DNA from: Voacanga thouarsii
Lineage: Eukaryota > Streptophyta > Magnoliopsida > Gentianales > Apocynaceae
Reading direction: 5' to 3'
Assembly: GCA_026120185.1 (NCBI GenBank)
Contig: JANUWF010002342.1
Span: 5,704,501-5,768,500 of the forward strand
DNA length: 64,000 bases
The notes beneath the pieces were generated by a model that saw only the letters and a program-made list of their open reading frames with translations, ran no database searches and had not been told where the DNA came from. Position numbers and translations under genes: made by a program. Of the stretch, positions 45,039-56,490 are shown piece by piece (within the stretch, counting starts at the first letter, position 1; each line of letters starts with the position of its first letter).

Positions 45039-48000
45039 TGACAAGAAATTCGCATTGAGTCCTGTATATACTTCATGTGAGTTGAAAATACTTTCATGAT
45101 ACAAGTTGAAAAAATTACAGAAAATATTGCAAGTCACTACATAGTAGTTTAAAAGATCATAGAGTGGTTGCTTTTGTATTTTGCTCAACACAATAAAGAA
45201 AATTCAGTAGAGAAGCTTAAATAACCCTGTTTCATGTATAAAAGAAACTACTCATTATTAAATTTTGCAAAGCGGGTGGATTATGAAACCATTCATCATA
45301 GTCTCTTACTCATAAATAGGGTGGAATTAGATAAAACAATTCCATGCACAAAATAACCACTCATACATTTTCTTTATAAGATGGTAGACTATGAAGCCTT
45401 GCATTATACTCCTTTGCCATGAAACCTTACATCATGGCAATGCACTGCGAAACCTTACATCACAGTACTGTGGGTGATCAACCTATTGGGTGAGATGCTC
45501 ATTTATCTCTTACCCAAACTTACTGATTATCCAACTCTAGATCACAATCCCACTTGGGACTGGTTGCTAGCTCAGACTAGCTTGACCTACTAGCACTGTC
45601 GCACCTTCTGGAGAGAGATCATACTCTGGAGGTGGCCACCTACCAAAGTATTCACCCCAACCCTCAACAGCTAGTACCAGTAGCCTGCCTTTATTGATTA
45701 CTCAATGTATATCCTGCTTAAGTCATTCTCAAAACAAATAGTTTCAACAAACTTTTGTATGTATACATGGTGAGATGTAGAAACAAAAACTTTATGCAAG
45801 AAAACTTTTTTTTTTATTTTTTAAAGCTTTTGTTTGATTAAAACATCGAGCAAGAGAAAAGTTTATCCATGTTTGCATATCAAGAGGTCAATTTCCTTGA
45901 CAAAGTATTCAAACAACAAATGACTTGCATAAACAGAGCATTATTTATGAAAAACCACGCAATGACTTACCTATCAAGTTTATTCAAACACCTGAGCTAG
46001 TGAATTGCTCCTACTCTCAGGTCCCACTCCCGTCTAAACAAGAAAATTATAAATTCTCAATCAAACACTACCCTGTTAGGCATAATAACGCATTTGAAAT
46101 TCAACTTCTTCATTTTCACTTAAGCATGAACGGTATTTGATTCTACTCTCAACATTCCTTTTTTGACCCATACTACATTGTTTGAGATCCCAATAAAGCA
46201 AATGTACAAGAACTAGATATTCAAACATTTGTACTAAATAATTAATATGTACTAAAATGATAAATAAATAATATTATAGATAATAAATACTGTCAACAAT
46301 AATATGTACTTAATTATATAAGAACGGCTACAATTTAATACCTAGGAATGGGATAAAATAATAATAACATCGTCTATTAAAATAATAGTTTATGAAAAGA
46401 ATAATATGGTAATAATATTATATTAACTAAACATAATTGCAGTAGCTAATAACAAGAAAAACCAATAAATATATGAATAAATTAACTACAATACAAAATG
46501 GCTTTACTATAATATATTATATTAATGTGATAACAACATATTATTATAGTACAAGTTGTTATAAAACAACATGTTGCTAATATTACTATGATAATAATTA
46601 TAATAATAATTAATAAATAACGATGTCGATGATGATAGTAAGACAAATGTTAACAATAACAAATAATACTGTAATATTGTTACTAAAATAATAATACATA
46701 GCAAACAATACTAATAACCCTAATATCTAATAATCATAATAACAATAGATAATAACTACAATAATTATAATTTCAAATAATAGCGACCAAAATGATATTA
46801 ATACTAAGTAATATCTACAATAGTAGATAATAATTAATAGTTTAAGCAGTAAAAATAATTGAACAACAAATAATAATAAAGCAATCATAACCCAATCGTT
46901 AACAATAAAACTTGTAAATACATCATAGTAATAATATTAGCTATAATAAGGTTATTCCACAATTTAAAATGCTACCCATCATATAGATGCCCAAATTAAT
47001 ATTCTAACTTGCAAGTAGCCTATATTCATAGGCAATAACCATAGATCTAGCATAACAAGACAGTCGTTCCCGGATATAGGTTAACTCAAGAGAGATGAAA
47101 ATTCATAATTGTTCCCAATCTTATGCACTCATATTCTTTAGAACAAAACGTAGGCATACAAGCAAATAACTTTAACTTGAACATCCCAAGGGTTTAGCTA
47201 CACAAGACCAAGCAAGTATCAATTTCAACTCATCATGGATAAAATAACTATACAAGCATGTCAACAACCCCTGATCCCTCTTTTGCCCAAACTCAACATA
47301 AGGTTCGCTAATTCCAGGCATCTTACATCATATGGGAACCATAACCTAGCAACAAGGTGTTGTCGAGATTTATTTAAACGACGGAGTGACTTCGGCTGTC
47401 CTTTGAAAAACTTCAGCGTTGTCTTAAAGGAGATATTGCATAATTCAACCATAACAAGAAATAGCAATAAGATTAAGACGTAGGAAGAAGAGGGGAGGAG
47501 AGGATCGAGACCACGTGTTCCTTGGCTGGTTTAGTAGAGGAGATGAATTGAAGAGATTTGAGAGTTAGGATAGCAAACCTGTCGTGCTTGGATAGAGGAA
47601 GAACCTGTGAGCAGGTGGTGGCATGGAGAGGTGATATTTGTGAGAGAAGAGGAGAAAGATTTTAGTTTGTGAGCAGAAAGAAAAGGAGAGAAATTCATTT
47701 TGTTGTACATTGAGATTTCTTTGGTTTTACCTCAAGAAGGAGCGGCCAAAAGGCTTTAGGGTTTGGGGGGGTGTGCATGTGTTGTTGCTCTAAGAGAATG
47801 ACCAAGGGATGGCCCTATAGGTTGACAGGATTTTTGCTAGAGGGGAAGACCGGGAAATCTCTTTTGCTTGTGGAGGGTCTCGGTTGTGGGAAGGATTGCA
47901 GCAATCTTTTGAATTTGATTAAAGGAAAATAAGGGATATTACCATATTTAAAAAAAGAAGGTGCTCTAATTAACACTGCTTGCCCTTAATGAATTTGGCA

Positions 48001-49260
48001 GTTTTCCTTTCCACCAAGATATTCTCTTATCTCAGTTGAATTAAGAAAGGAACGTGTAGGTGTATGATGTCTGAAATAAAGGGAAATCAACCATATCCTT
48101 GGCTGGAATTTTGGTGTTCAGTTAAAGGAGAAAACCTCAGTTATGGAAAATAATTATCCTAGACGTTATTTAAATTGATTGCTAGGATTTTTAGGAAGGT
48201 TGCGACTGCCAGAAAACGGAATAAATTTCCAGCAATCTCTGCTGCTTAAATTACTGCCCAATCGCGACACGCAAGATATGACTGAGATCGGCCATCAGAG
48301 GAAAAAAGGAGAGGAAGAAATCAAATAGGTATTGCAGAAGGAAATGAAAATATACGGAGTAGGAGTTTTAGGAATTTAAAATTTAACCCATGTGAAAAAA
48401 CAAGGACATAAATTCCTAGGTTAGGCAACGAATATATCTCCCCATCAAATTGATTACCAATCTTGGCATGACATTATGGAAATTGAGGCTTTATTCTGCG
48501 GTTGTTCTAATGAAGGTAGGAAATATAGAAATTATAGTATTAAGGAAATAAGCATATCTCAAGCAAGGAAGGAATTAGGTCTAAATCCCTTTAATGGAAT
48601 ATTCTTCCCCTAAAAAAGAAACTGGAAGTTGAGGGGTAAAATCAATAGGAAGGAATATTGTTCAATCCAAGAATATACTATATCACGCAAGAAAATAAAT
48701 GTAACAACAGCTTGCTTAAAAAAAAAAAAAAATTGTAAGATACGGAAATTTGGGTGAATGGAGAAATAGAATTACTTAATTGGTAAGAAAAACTTGGAAG
48801 ACAATCTTCTCAAATAAATTGTTCCCTAGATCATGGGATTTTATTTCCCAAATATGGGAATGGTGGCCAGGCTATGGATGTGCCAACCAAGATAATAGAG
48901 AAAGGGAAAAAAACAAAATAAAGAATGTCCAAGTAAGAATTAGTCATCAATCCCCCAACCTATCACTAAAAATCCATCACCCTTACTAATAGACCACTAC
49001 TACTATTATGCCTTAAGTGAACTATGAAATCTTGAAGTACTAGAGTTCGTCTCCTCTATTCTTTCCTTAGCAAACTTATAAAACAAGGTAAATTATTTAG
49101 CACTCAATAATGCATGTGGGCATAATGTAACAAGTTGGTAGAATTTGTACGTAATTAACTTATGCTCAAGACATGTAAGATTTGTCAGACAAAGAGTAGT
49201 CATGTTTGCATACAAATGATGCAATGCATTTTCCCGTGCATATTAATGTGGAGTTTTACA
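45039..49260 (-). repeat. Main part of the 5' LTR of gypsy B (family G1)
   Basis: On the minus strand the LTR starts TGTAAAACTCC (49260) and aligns with the start of the G1 solo LTR through ATGCATTGCATCATTT-like sequence. Around 45600-45700 the complement matches 3955-4100 of the solo copy (GAGTACTCAATAAGG; AGGTGGCCACCTC). The leader-like part is near 47500-47800 (complement CCCTAAAGCCTTTTGGCCGC). 46200-46950 is an ATA/ATT-rich low-complexity stretch. No ORFs of note are present. Confidence 0.82.
46200..46950. repeat. AT-rich low-complexity tract (ATA/ATT words)
   Basis: Imperfect trinucleotide-like AATAATAAT runs dominate about 750 bp inside the B LTR. Confidence 0.7.
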
Positions 49261-50201
49261 CGGCCAATTCTAAAAACTTCACATCTCCGTCAGGTGCTTT
49301 GGGCATTTCCAATTTATTATTGCTTCAACTTTCACAAGTTCTACTATAATTCCCTCTTTTAATATCACATGTCCCAGAAATGCTATTTTAATCAACCAAA
49401 ATTCACATTTACTGAATTTGACACACAACTTCACCTCTCGTAATTTTTCATGCCCCTTTTGGAGGCATACTTCATGTTTTTGAGGGTCTGGTGAATACAT
49501 CAAGATATCGATAATAAAGACATTGACAAAGTTATTCATATATGGTTGGAACACCCTGCACATCAGACCCATAAACGTAGCAGGCATATTTGTAACTTCG
49601 AATGGTATCCCAACAAACATGTACTATCCATATTGTGTATTAAATACATTTTTTGGAATATTCTCCTCTTAGATCTTAACTTGGTCATACTACTGTCTAC
49701 ACCTTACTCCTTGCAATTGGTCAACCAATGGACACTGTGTATTTATTTTGCATGGTCACCGCATTCAGGTTGTGATAATTTAGACACATTCCTAAAGCTC
49801 CATCCTCTTTCTTAACAAAATAAGGGCTTCCCAAAAAGAGATCTGCTAGGCCGAATAAATCGTTGCTTTAGCAATTTCCACAATTGTTTATTAAGTTCTT
49901 TGAACTCTGTCGGTGCTATTCTATAAGGTGTTTTAAGAATTGGCTCGGCCGTTGATATCAAATCAATGGTGAATTTCAGTTTCTCTCTTTAGAGGTAATT
50001 CCTTTAATTTCATGAGTAAACTTCTAAATATGTATAAACAACCAGAATACCGTCAGGCTTTTTTGTCTCACTTGGTTTGTTCATAAGATAAGCCAGATTC
50101 CCAACATATCCTTTTCGGATTAATTTCCACGCATTGACTCCTAATATCAGGAAATTACTTTTCTTTCCCTTTGATTCTTGAGGCAATTTCTAATGTGGCA
50201 C
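49261..50201 (-). pseudogene. RT domain and preceding region of gypsy C
   Basis: On the minus strand from about 50110: KGYVGNLAYLMNKPSE, then LPLKRETEI, IDLISTAEPILKTPYRIAP, TEFKELNKQLWKLLKQRFIR, PYFVKKEDGALGMCLNY (near 49830-49780), a decayed stretch, then the frame 49620-49279 with GIPFEVTNMPATFMGLMCRV, FVNVFIIDILMYSPDPQKHE, KLCVKFSKCEFWLIKIAFLG and AIINWKCPKHLTEM. The catalytic motif reads FIIDI rather than FIDDI, so one Asp is displaced or lost. The domain stops at the LTR of B, just where the R-S-F-L-G-L-A block begins. Confidence 0.88.
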
Positions 50202-51137
50202 CGTAAGTTGATAGGGGCCTTCCTCCCACACAACCGGCCTCATGCACTCTGCTTTCTCCTCTATCAACCTTCCCCCTCTGGTTTTCATCTTTGTGCTCTT
50301 TACTTGGCTCTTTTTGGCCAGATTTGAGCTCCGGTCTCTGCCGAAGCTCGGATCTTGGCCAAAGATCCATTCTTTCTCTTTATTTATGTTGATTTTTCTC
50401 CTCTTTTGGCGTCAAACCTAAAAAATTTTCTTCTTTAGCTTTCTTACTCCAGCTCTACTTCTCTTCGGCCTGTGTTCTTTGTATTCCTACTTGTGCTTGT
50501 TCTTCTCATTATGTTTGTTGTTCTTCATTTACCTAACAATTGGTTTGGGCCATTCCCCCACTTCTCACCTATGTCTCAGGCAATTTTTAAGACCGTTGAT
50601 AAGCTCAGAGTCTTCTACATTGCTGTTCACGGATCTAGGTGGATTTAGTTTGCTTAGGTTGTTGATGTTTGTGGATGCTGATAAAGTAGTCAAGAAGATA
50701 TTTTTTGTGTGTTTAGCTTTCTTACTCCAGCTCTACTTCTCTTCGGCCTGTGTTCTTTGTATTCCTACTTGTGCTTGTTCTTCTCATTATGTTTGTTGTT
50801 CTTCATTTACCTAACAATTGGTTTGGGCCATTCCCCCACTTCTCACCTATGTCTCAGGCAATTTTTAAGACCGTTGATAAGCCCAGAGTCTTCTACATTG
50901 CTGTTCACGGATCTAGGTGGATTTAGTTTGCTTAGGTTGTTGATGTTTGTGGATGCTGATAAAGTAGTCAAGAAGATATTTTTTGTGTGTTTATTTTATT
51001 TTATGTATTGTATTGTTTCCTCCAGGGTGAGATTGTTTTTCTGTTACCAGGATCTTGGTATTCACATGTGTAACATGTTCTTTCTTTATGAATAAAATAA
51101 TATTAACTATAAAAAAAAAAACTGTAAGTTGATGGGG
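50202..51137 (+). mobile_element. Poly(A) retroposon with target duplication
   Basis: The insert body is about 50218-51122. It ends with AATAAA (51091-51096), some T/A-rich bases and an A-run (51111-51121). The flanks are CGTAAGTTGATAGGGG (50202-50217) and TGTAAGTTGATGGGG (51123-51137), a long target duplication typical of LINE-type retrotransposition. No reverse transcriptase motif is visible in its 905 bp, so it is either a 5'-truncated LINE 3' end or a retroposed transcript. It contains a 278-bp direct duplication. It lies between gag and pol of gypsy C. Confidence 0.75.
50434..50994 (+). repeat. 278-bp near-identical tandem duplication
   Basis: Copy 1 is 50434-50711 and copy 2 is 50712-50989, plus a few bases. 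I see one clear difference (GATAAGCTCAG versus GATAAGCCCAG). Both start TTTAGCTTTCTTACTCCAGC and end TTTTTTGTGTG. Confidence 0.92.
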
Positions 51138-52008
51138 TCATATTTAATAGCATTCTCTTGATCTCAAGACATAGGTCCTTTTTCAAAACATTCCGTCCTA
51201 TTGGCCTTAGCTTGCATCAATAAGGGCCAATACATAGAAGGTCGATTGAATTTTGCTATGTATTGGCCCACCATCTTGCCTTCTTGCCTAAAATTCTGGG
51301 ACTCATCTTCTCTCCGCCCTATAATCTAACGAGGAATAAATTCCCTCTTAAAACTTACTTTAATGTCTATCCATTCCTCATATCTCTCTAACCGTTTTCA
51401 CGAGTCCATCAATCTCTGGCAAATCCTTGAAGCTAAGTAGAAAAAAACCATTTTTTTTTTCTCCAAGTAGTTCAGGGTGGAGAAAATATTCCCTATTTAC
51501 TTAATCCACAATTCCACCTCTTGCTCTTGATCAGTTTTGCCATGAAATTGAGGTGGGTGAAATTTTAAGAATGGTTCCAATACCTGATCGACAGCAGTTT
51601 CACCCTCTCCGTTCTTCCTGATTATTGATCTCTATCACCCATGGTAATACTTCTACCATCCTTTGGAAGATTTACATCATTGTATTATCACAATGCATGG
51701 ATTGTGTCCTCTCCGCTGAGGGTCCCTTGACCAGTGGTTCTGGGTGACTTGGTGTAGTATGCTTGGATGGCATTTACAAATTTTGCATAATTTTTAATAT
51801 AACATCCATCACAAATCTCAATCGAGGTACTAAGGACAGTATAGAATAATAGAGTAATAATCATTGCATGGTCAATAAAACATAGAACATGAACTTGTAT
51901 TTCACTTAAACGTAGGTTTGCTAGTACAAAATTGTGTGCAAAGGCATATCTAATCCTCCCGCTACACACCTATTATACATACATCATACTATATACATAG
52001 TTTCCATA
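51138..52008 (-). pseudogene. gag: gag of gypsy C
   Basis: Gag-like blocks on the minus strand are scattered over frames: FVNAIQAYYTK, FKDLPEIDGLVKTVREI (near 51420-51370), EGIYSSLDYRAERR and KMVGQYIAKFNRPSMYWPL (near 51290-51210). The last corresponds to the MSVAEYEAKFTELSRYAP-type motif of plant gypsy gag. No zinc knuckle is seen: the sequence passes from KYDPINL to the retroposon and then to the region before RT, so the end of gag and the protease active site appear to be deleted. The frame 51688-51969 is open for 93 codons but does not resemble a complete protein. Confidence 0.6.
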
Positions 52009-53687
52009 TTTTTTGTAATACCTTACATGTTTTAATTTCGGATGGTTACTATTTTTTGATAAAATAGGAATTTGTACCGATAGCCAAAATAAGAAATAGT
52101 CAATATAATGAGATGAACATCTTGGTGCAATAAAAATATTCAGGGGCATTAGTGGAATTTTAAAATTTATAGGGACCTAGATGAAAATTTGTTCTACGCG
52201 TACCCTAAATATTCAGATTGTGACTATGTTTAGTAGAGTGAGAGTTTGAGGGTATGCTCAGAACAAAAATTGAACAGAGTGATGAGATGGATGTTTTGGT
52301 ATAACCCGAGCTATCAGGGGTATTGTTGTAATTTTGACCGCAATCGGGGTTTTGACTGTGAATTGGAAAGAATTGAGAAAAAATTGAGAATTTTGAGCTC
52401 TATCATTGAGTTCAGTGAAATTTATAGATTCTATTGGTGGAATAAAATACTTTTCTGATACAGACTGGAATTATAACTGTTTTCTAAAAAAAAAAAAAAA
52501 TTGGAAGATTCGAACACATGGCATTGTGTGAATGGTGGATGGTGACAAGTGTCAAGTTATGAGAGGTTGTATAAGATTTCCACACAAGATAAGCTTATCA
52601 AGTAATTTTTATAAAATAAAAAAGGAAACGATGAAAATTTGAGATAATGACATGTGTAAAGGATAGTCCACAATTCATCAATTATTGGTTGACCTTGTGA
52701 ACATTTTTGGTCACAAGATGAGATGGTGGAAGGCTATTTTTTATCAAGAAAAATGGCAGCAAGAAGAACATAAGAAGAGAAAAAGAAAACAGGGAAGAAA
52801 AGGTTGAGAAAATTTGAGGAAAACTAGAAAATAGAGAGAGAAAAGTGTTCTTGGTGTTCTTGAGACAAAATCAAGCTAGAGGATCTCACAACCAAGGTAA
52901 AAGGCTATACCCCATTAATTAAAGTTGTAGATTTCATTGCGGTGATCGTTTTGATATGAATTTTAACATGAAATCATGAAGATTATGATTTTGTGTAGAA
53001 ATAATTTGGTACTATGCAAAGAATTGTGTGTGTGAGTATGTGCCGGTTGCTTGGAGGGTTCATGTGCAATAATTTGTGTGATGGATAGGCGTGTTTTGAT
53101 GGTGATTTGAAGGATTGATCATGGTTGTAAAGGATGATAGTGGAATTGGAAAGAAAACAGGAGTTAAATGCTTAAAAGAACGAATTATGATCATTCTTGG
53201 TTGTGTGTTGTTTAATTTGAACTTGGTAACTTGCTTAAATCTGAGAAATTGAAGAATTAAGGGTTCTTTGAAGAGAAATAAAGTGGATTAAGTGTGCAAT
53301 AGATGTTACAAAGCAAGTAGAATAAGTAGGTGAAGTTGTTTGTGGAAAATGGGTAAAATTCAAAGAAATTCTGAGAAATTTTTGTCTGAGTAGGTTCTGG
53401 ATGAAACTGAAGTTGAGGGAATGGACTCCATAGAAATGTAGCTGAAGGTCTAATGAACATTTTGATATAAAATGGAGACCAATCGGAGTTGTGGATCAAA
53501 AGTTATGCACAAAACAAAATGGTGTATCAAAGAGGTAAAATGCAGAATTTTATTTTAAAGGAAATGAACTCAAAGGAGTTTTATTTGTATGAAAAGAGGA
53601 ATGAAAAGAATGAGAATCATGAAGAGATATGATTCTTATGAAGAGAAAGGAAATGTAGAAATAAAAAATGAATGATTCAGATATATG

Positions 53688-53690
<3 letters not shown>

Positions 53691-53723
<33 letters not shown>
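53691..53723. repeat. (GT)n microsatellite
   Basis: A pure GT run of about 33 bp inside the G2 solo LTR; it is absent from the matching LTR of X. Confidence 0.95.
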
Positions 53724-53729
<6 letters not shown>

Positions 53730-55740
53730 ATGAAGAAATAGGAAATGAGTGATTTCCTTACATTGGTACTAGTTAAATATTGAGCTAAGCTTCGGTATAT
53801 CAGACTAAACGTGAAATGATGCTTAATATAGGTTGTTCATGTTAAGCACTTGGTGACCAGCTAGATACAATATCCAGCTATAATGTACGACACAGGGTAA
53901 GTCCCCCTAGTTTTATAAATCCCGTTTTGTGCTAGTGAACTTACGTTTTATTGAAGAAATGTTCTATGAATTCTTTCGGTTTCTCTAAATATAAATGGTT
54001 TCTCTGAGGAAGAAATGGTATCATGCCATGATTGGATTTAAATGGAAAATATGGATTTTCATACATAGAATTAGTCATAATTAGTGACTAATTTTCCTAA
54101 AACCTCTTTATGATAATGTTAATGGACCATTGTGTTTTCTTGAGAAAAATATAGTTTCTCTGAACGAGAAATTATTGAGGTTTTTATGAAATGGTATTTT
54201 CTATAAAGAATTTTAGATCCTTTGAATTATGAATAATTCCTAGGTATAAATATATACCTGAAAGTTTTTCTTCTCATTAATTGTGAGACAAAATAATGTT
54301 TTATTCTGGGAAAACATTAATATTTCTTATTATGGAAAGGATTTTTAGGAAAATATGAGTCACTAATATTATGGAATTATAATTTGAATTTCTTGAATTA
54401 AATTCTCCCTTTTGGATTAGAATTTTGGAACTCCAAAATAATACTTTTTTTTTAAAATCGAGTACTTTTCAAATGATAAAAATAACCTTGTAAACTTATT
54501 TTATCATATGAAAAGGATTTTTTTAGCATTTTCGCTATGGTTTTGGAGAACAATCTCTCAGTATGAGATTAGCTTTTGGAAAACGGTATTTTAACTCCGA
54601 AAATTATTTTAATGATATTCTTTTGGGAATAAGACAATTAATTGGCCTTGTGAGCTGATGGGATTAATTAACTGATTTTGTGAGCCAGTAGGATCAATTT
54701 CTGAAAAATGATATTTTGGCCCTAGAAAATGTTTTATATGGAATTCCCTCAGAAACGAGGTGTTGGTACTGGTCTTATGAACCATTGAAGATGTTGAATA
54801 CTCAACAAGGTCTTTTATCTTTGTACTAACTTTCATTAGAGGTAAACGACCCCAAGTAACCTAGCTAATTCTAGGAATTCTCTTAATCCAAATGAGGTGA
54901 TAGGACATTGATATTAGCCGTCTTGGCTAGCCGTTTAGTGCTTGAAAATTGTCATGCCTTGTGTGCACTTTGATTTGGGTTGTTCATAGAGCTAGGCGAG
55001 GACACCTAGTGTGTTTAATCCCTTACTGTCTCGATAGTGATTGATGTCAGGATTAGGACCCCTAGACCTACGGTAGTAAGTAAAATATTCTTTTGCTCTA
55101 GTATTATGTTGATATGCACTATCCATTCCAACAATACATAGTTGAGTGTTGTAGGCCCGTGACCTTAGTACAATAAGACTGTGATGTTGAAGGCGAAGCC
55201 TTATAAACTTTGCACATAGCCTGACCTTTCATTGAGAGAAGTGCCTGCTTTTTCTTAAAACGGGTAGCGATATTAAATAATACTCAGTTTTCCAAAAATG
55301 ATTGAATTTTAAATTAACTACCTCTTAGTAAGTTGTAGAACTATTTTCAATGGAAAATACAACGCTTTCCTCCGATAGTTTTAACAAACAAAAGTTGATA
55401 ATACTTTTCTCTATTTAATTTATAAAGGACTAGCACAAATGGGACTCATTCAGTAATTTTCACTCACACGCGTAATATTTCTCTTTGAAAATTTTAGAAA
55501 TCAGAGGCACAACGAAAGAGCAATAGACTCCCAGAGGCTCATGTAGTATCTCGAATTTATCGTGCTTTAAATATGGTATAAAAAAACAGACTCTATGTAT
55601 CTTCTTGTATTTAAATAAATACATTTTTAAGCAACATTTCTATTGTGTTCTAAGTTGAGTTCGTTATAAAGACCCTTTGTCTGGGCAACTAGACGAGGCG
55701 ACATCCTACAAAAGTAAAACCTACTATGCTATAAAAAAGT

Positions 55741-55755
55741 GGGGGGGGGGGGGGG
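55741..55755. repeat. Poly-G tract at the LTR terminus
   Basis: Fifteen G replace the GGGG that normally precedes TGTTACA at the end of this LTR family. Confidence 0.9.
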
Positions 55756-55772
55756 TTACATTTTCCCCTTTC

Positions 55773-56412
55773 TTACTCATCATTGCTGCTGTCCGACACT
55801 GGTGGTGCAGAATTTGATGACACAAAATAATACTCGGGGTGTCAGACCCAGGGCTGTATATATCTCCCTGCTTAGCATCTTCATCAATTACAACATCTTT
55901 AAGGTCTACCTTATTCCTTTCATCCTCAACAATTTCTACCTCGTCTACTACCTTGACCTCAACCTTTTCTTTAATTTCAATGTCCTCACCTACCTCAATC
56001 ACAGCCTCTTTCTCGATCTTAATACCCTTATTTGAAAGTAGCCACGTAGGTTTTCAACAAACTTTAGCTATTATGGCTTCTTCTAGTCCTCGAAAAAGGG
56101 CAATCATTTTGTCCATACTACGCATATGAAAATCATTATTAGACTCATCAGAATTACTTGAATCACTAGGCTTCTCCTGAGGGGATACACCTCATGGTGG
56201 TGATAATAGAGGACCAGATTAAGTAACATCGGGTTGTGGATGTCGCCTAGAACCCAGTCCTTTAGTGTCAATATGGAAGTGAGTATATCTAGGTCCGGTC
56301 TGGGTCTACTTTGGTTTCTTTGGTTGGGAGCTCTCACATTTCTCCCATTTCTTTCCCTAATTCTTATCCTAATCTTCAATAGGTCATTTTCCTTGTCATT
56401 TCCACTAGCCAT
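55773..56412 (-). pseudogene. Acidic pre-gag ORF of gypsy C
   Basis: It starts at the ATG at 56412 (MASGNDKENDLL), 64 bp after the primer site. It continues with a basic stretch (IRIRERNGRNVRAPNQR, NQSRPRPDLD) and, after a frameshift near 56230, with SDSSNSDESNNDFHMRSMDK and FRGLEEAIIAK. A strongly charged segment follows (VGEDIEIKEKVEVKVVDEVE, then IVEDERNKVDLKDVVIDEDA). After another shift it ends APPVSDSSNDE at 55773. The order basic start, middle, acidic tail and the PPVSDS-DE end matches the ORF of X. The solo LTR 52014-55760 inserted 12 bp after its stop. No known domain recognised. Confidence 0.55.
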
Positions 56413-56476
56413 ATCTGCAAAATTGGGAAATTCTATTAATCGATACATATGTATACTACACTATTCTGCAACTTTG

Positions 56477-56488
56477 GCTCTGATAGCA
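56477..56488 (-). other. Primer binding site of gypsy C (one mismatch)
   Basis: Minus strand TGCTATCAGAGC, differing by one base from the TGGTATCAGAGC found in element B. Confidence 0.85.
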
Positions 56489-56490
56489 AT

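Larger units (their letters stand above)
17403..49260 (-). mobile_element. Ty3/gypsy retrotransposon B (family G1), heavily interrupted
   Basis: In minus-strand order: 5' LTR (49260-45039 and 34289-34003, about 4.5 kb in total, split by CACTA-2), primer site (34000-33989), acidic pre-gag ORF, gag (33089-32293, then 17904-17403 after CACTA-1). The remainder (pol and 3' LTR) is displaced to the left of the copia element and lies outside the window. The right end (GAGTTTTACA at 49260) directly abuts the RT domain of element C; CGGCC (49261-49265) is the expected target duplication. Confidence 0.85.
52014..55760 (+). mobile_element. Solo LTR of gypsy family G2
   Basis: A 3747-bp LTR begins TGTAATACCTTACATG and ends with a G-run and GGTTACA. 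It is flanked by TTTTT (52009-52013) and TTTTC (55761-55765), a probable 5-bp duplication in T-rich sequence. It aligns with the 3' LTR of X except for the inverted segment there. On its left is gag of element C and on its right the acidic ORF of C (minus), so it is inserted in C. It contains a GT microsatellite (53691-53723) and poly-G (55741-55755). Confidence 0.85.

Noticed and set aside
45925..47483. Small frames in the B LTR
   Set aside because: They are short, without motifs, and inside LTR sequence; no support for a gene.
49162..49362. Plus-strand frame with CKICQTKSSH resembling an integrase zinc site
   Set aside because: It lies across the end of the B LTR and antisense RT of element C; the match is only a few residues and no other integrase block is near.
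50479..51095. Two long overlapping frames (111 and 128 codons) with repeated hydrophobic sequence
   Set aside because: They are translations of the 278-bp tandem duplication in the retroposon; the repeated Cys/Leu-rich peptide has no family resemblance.
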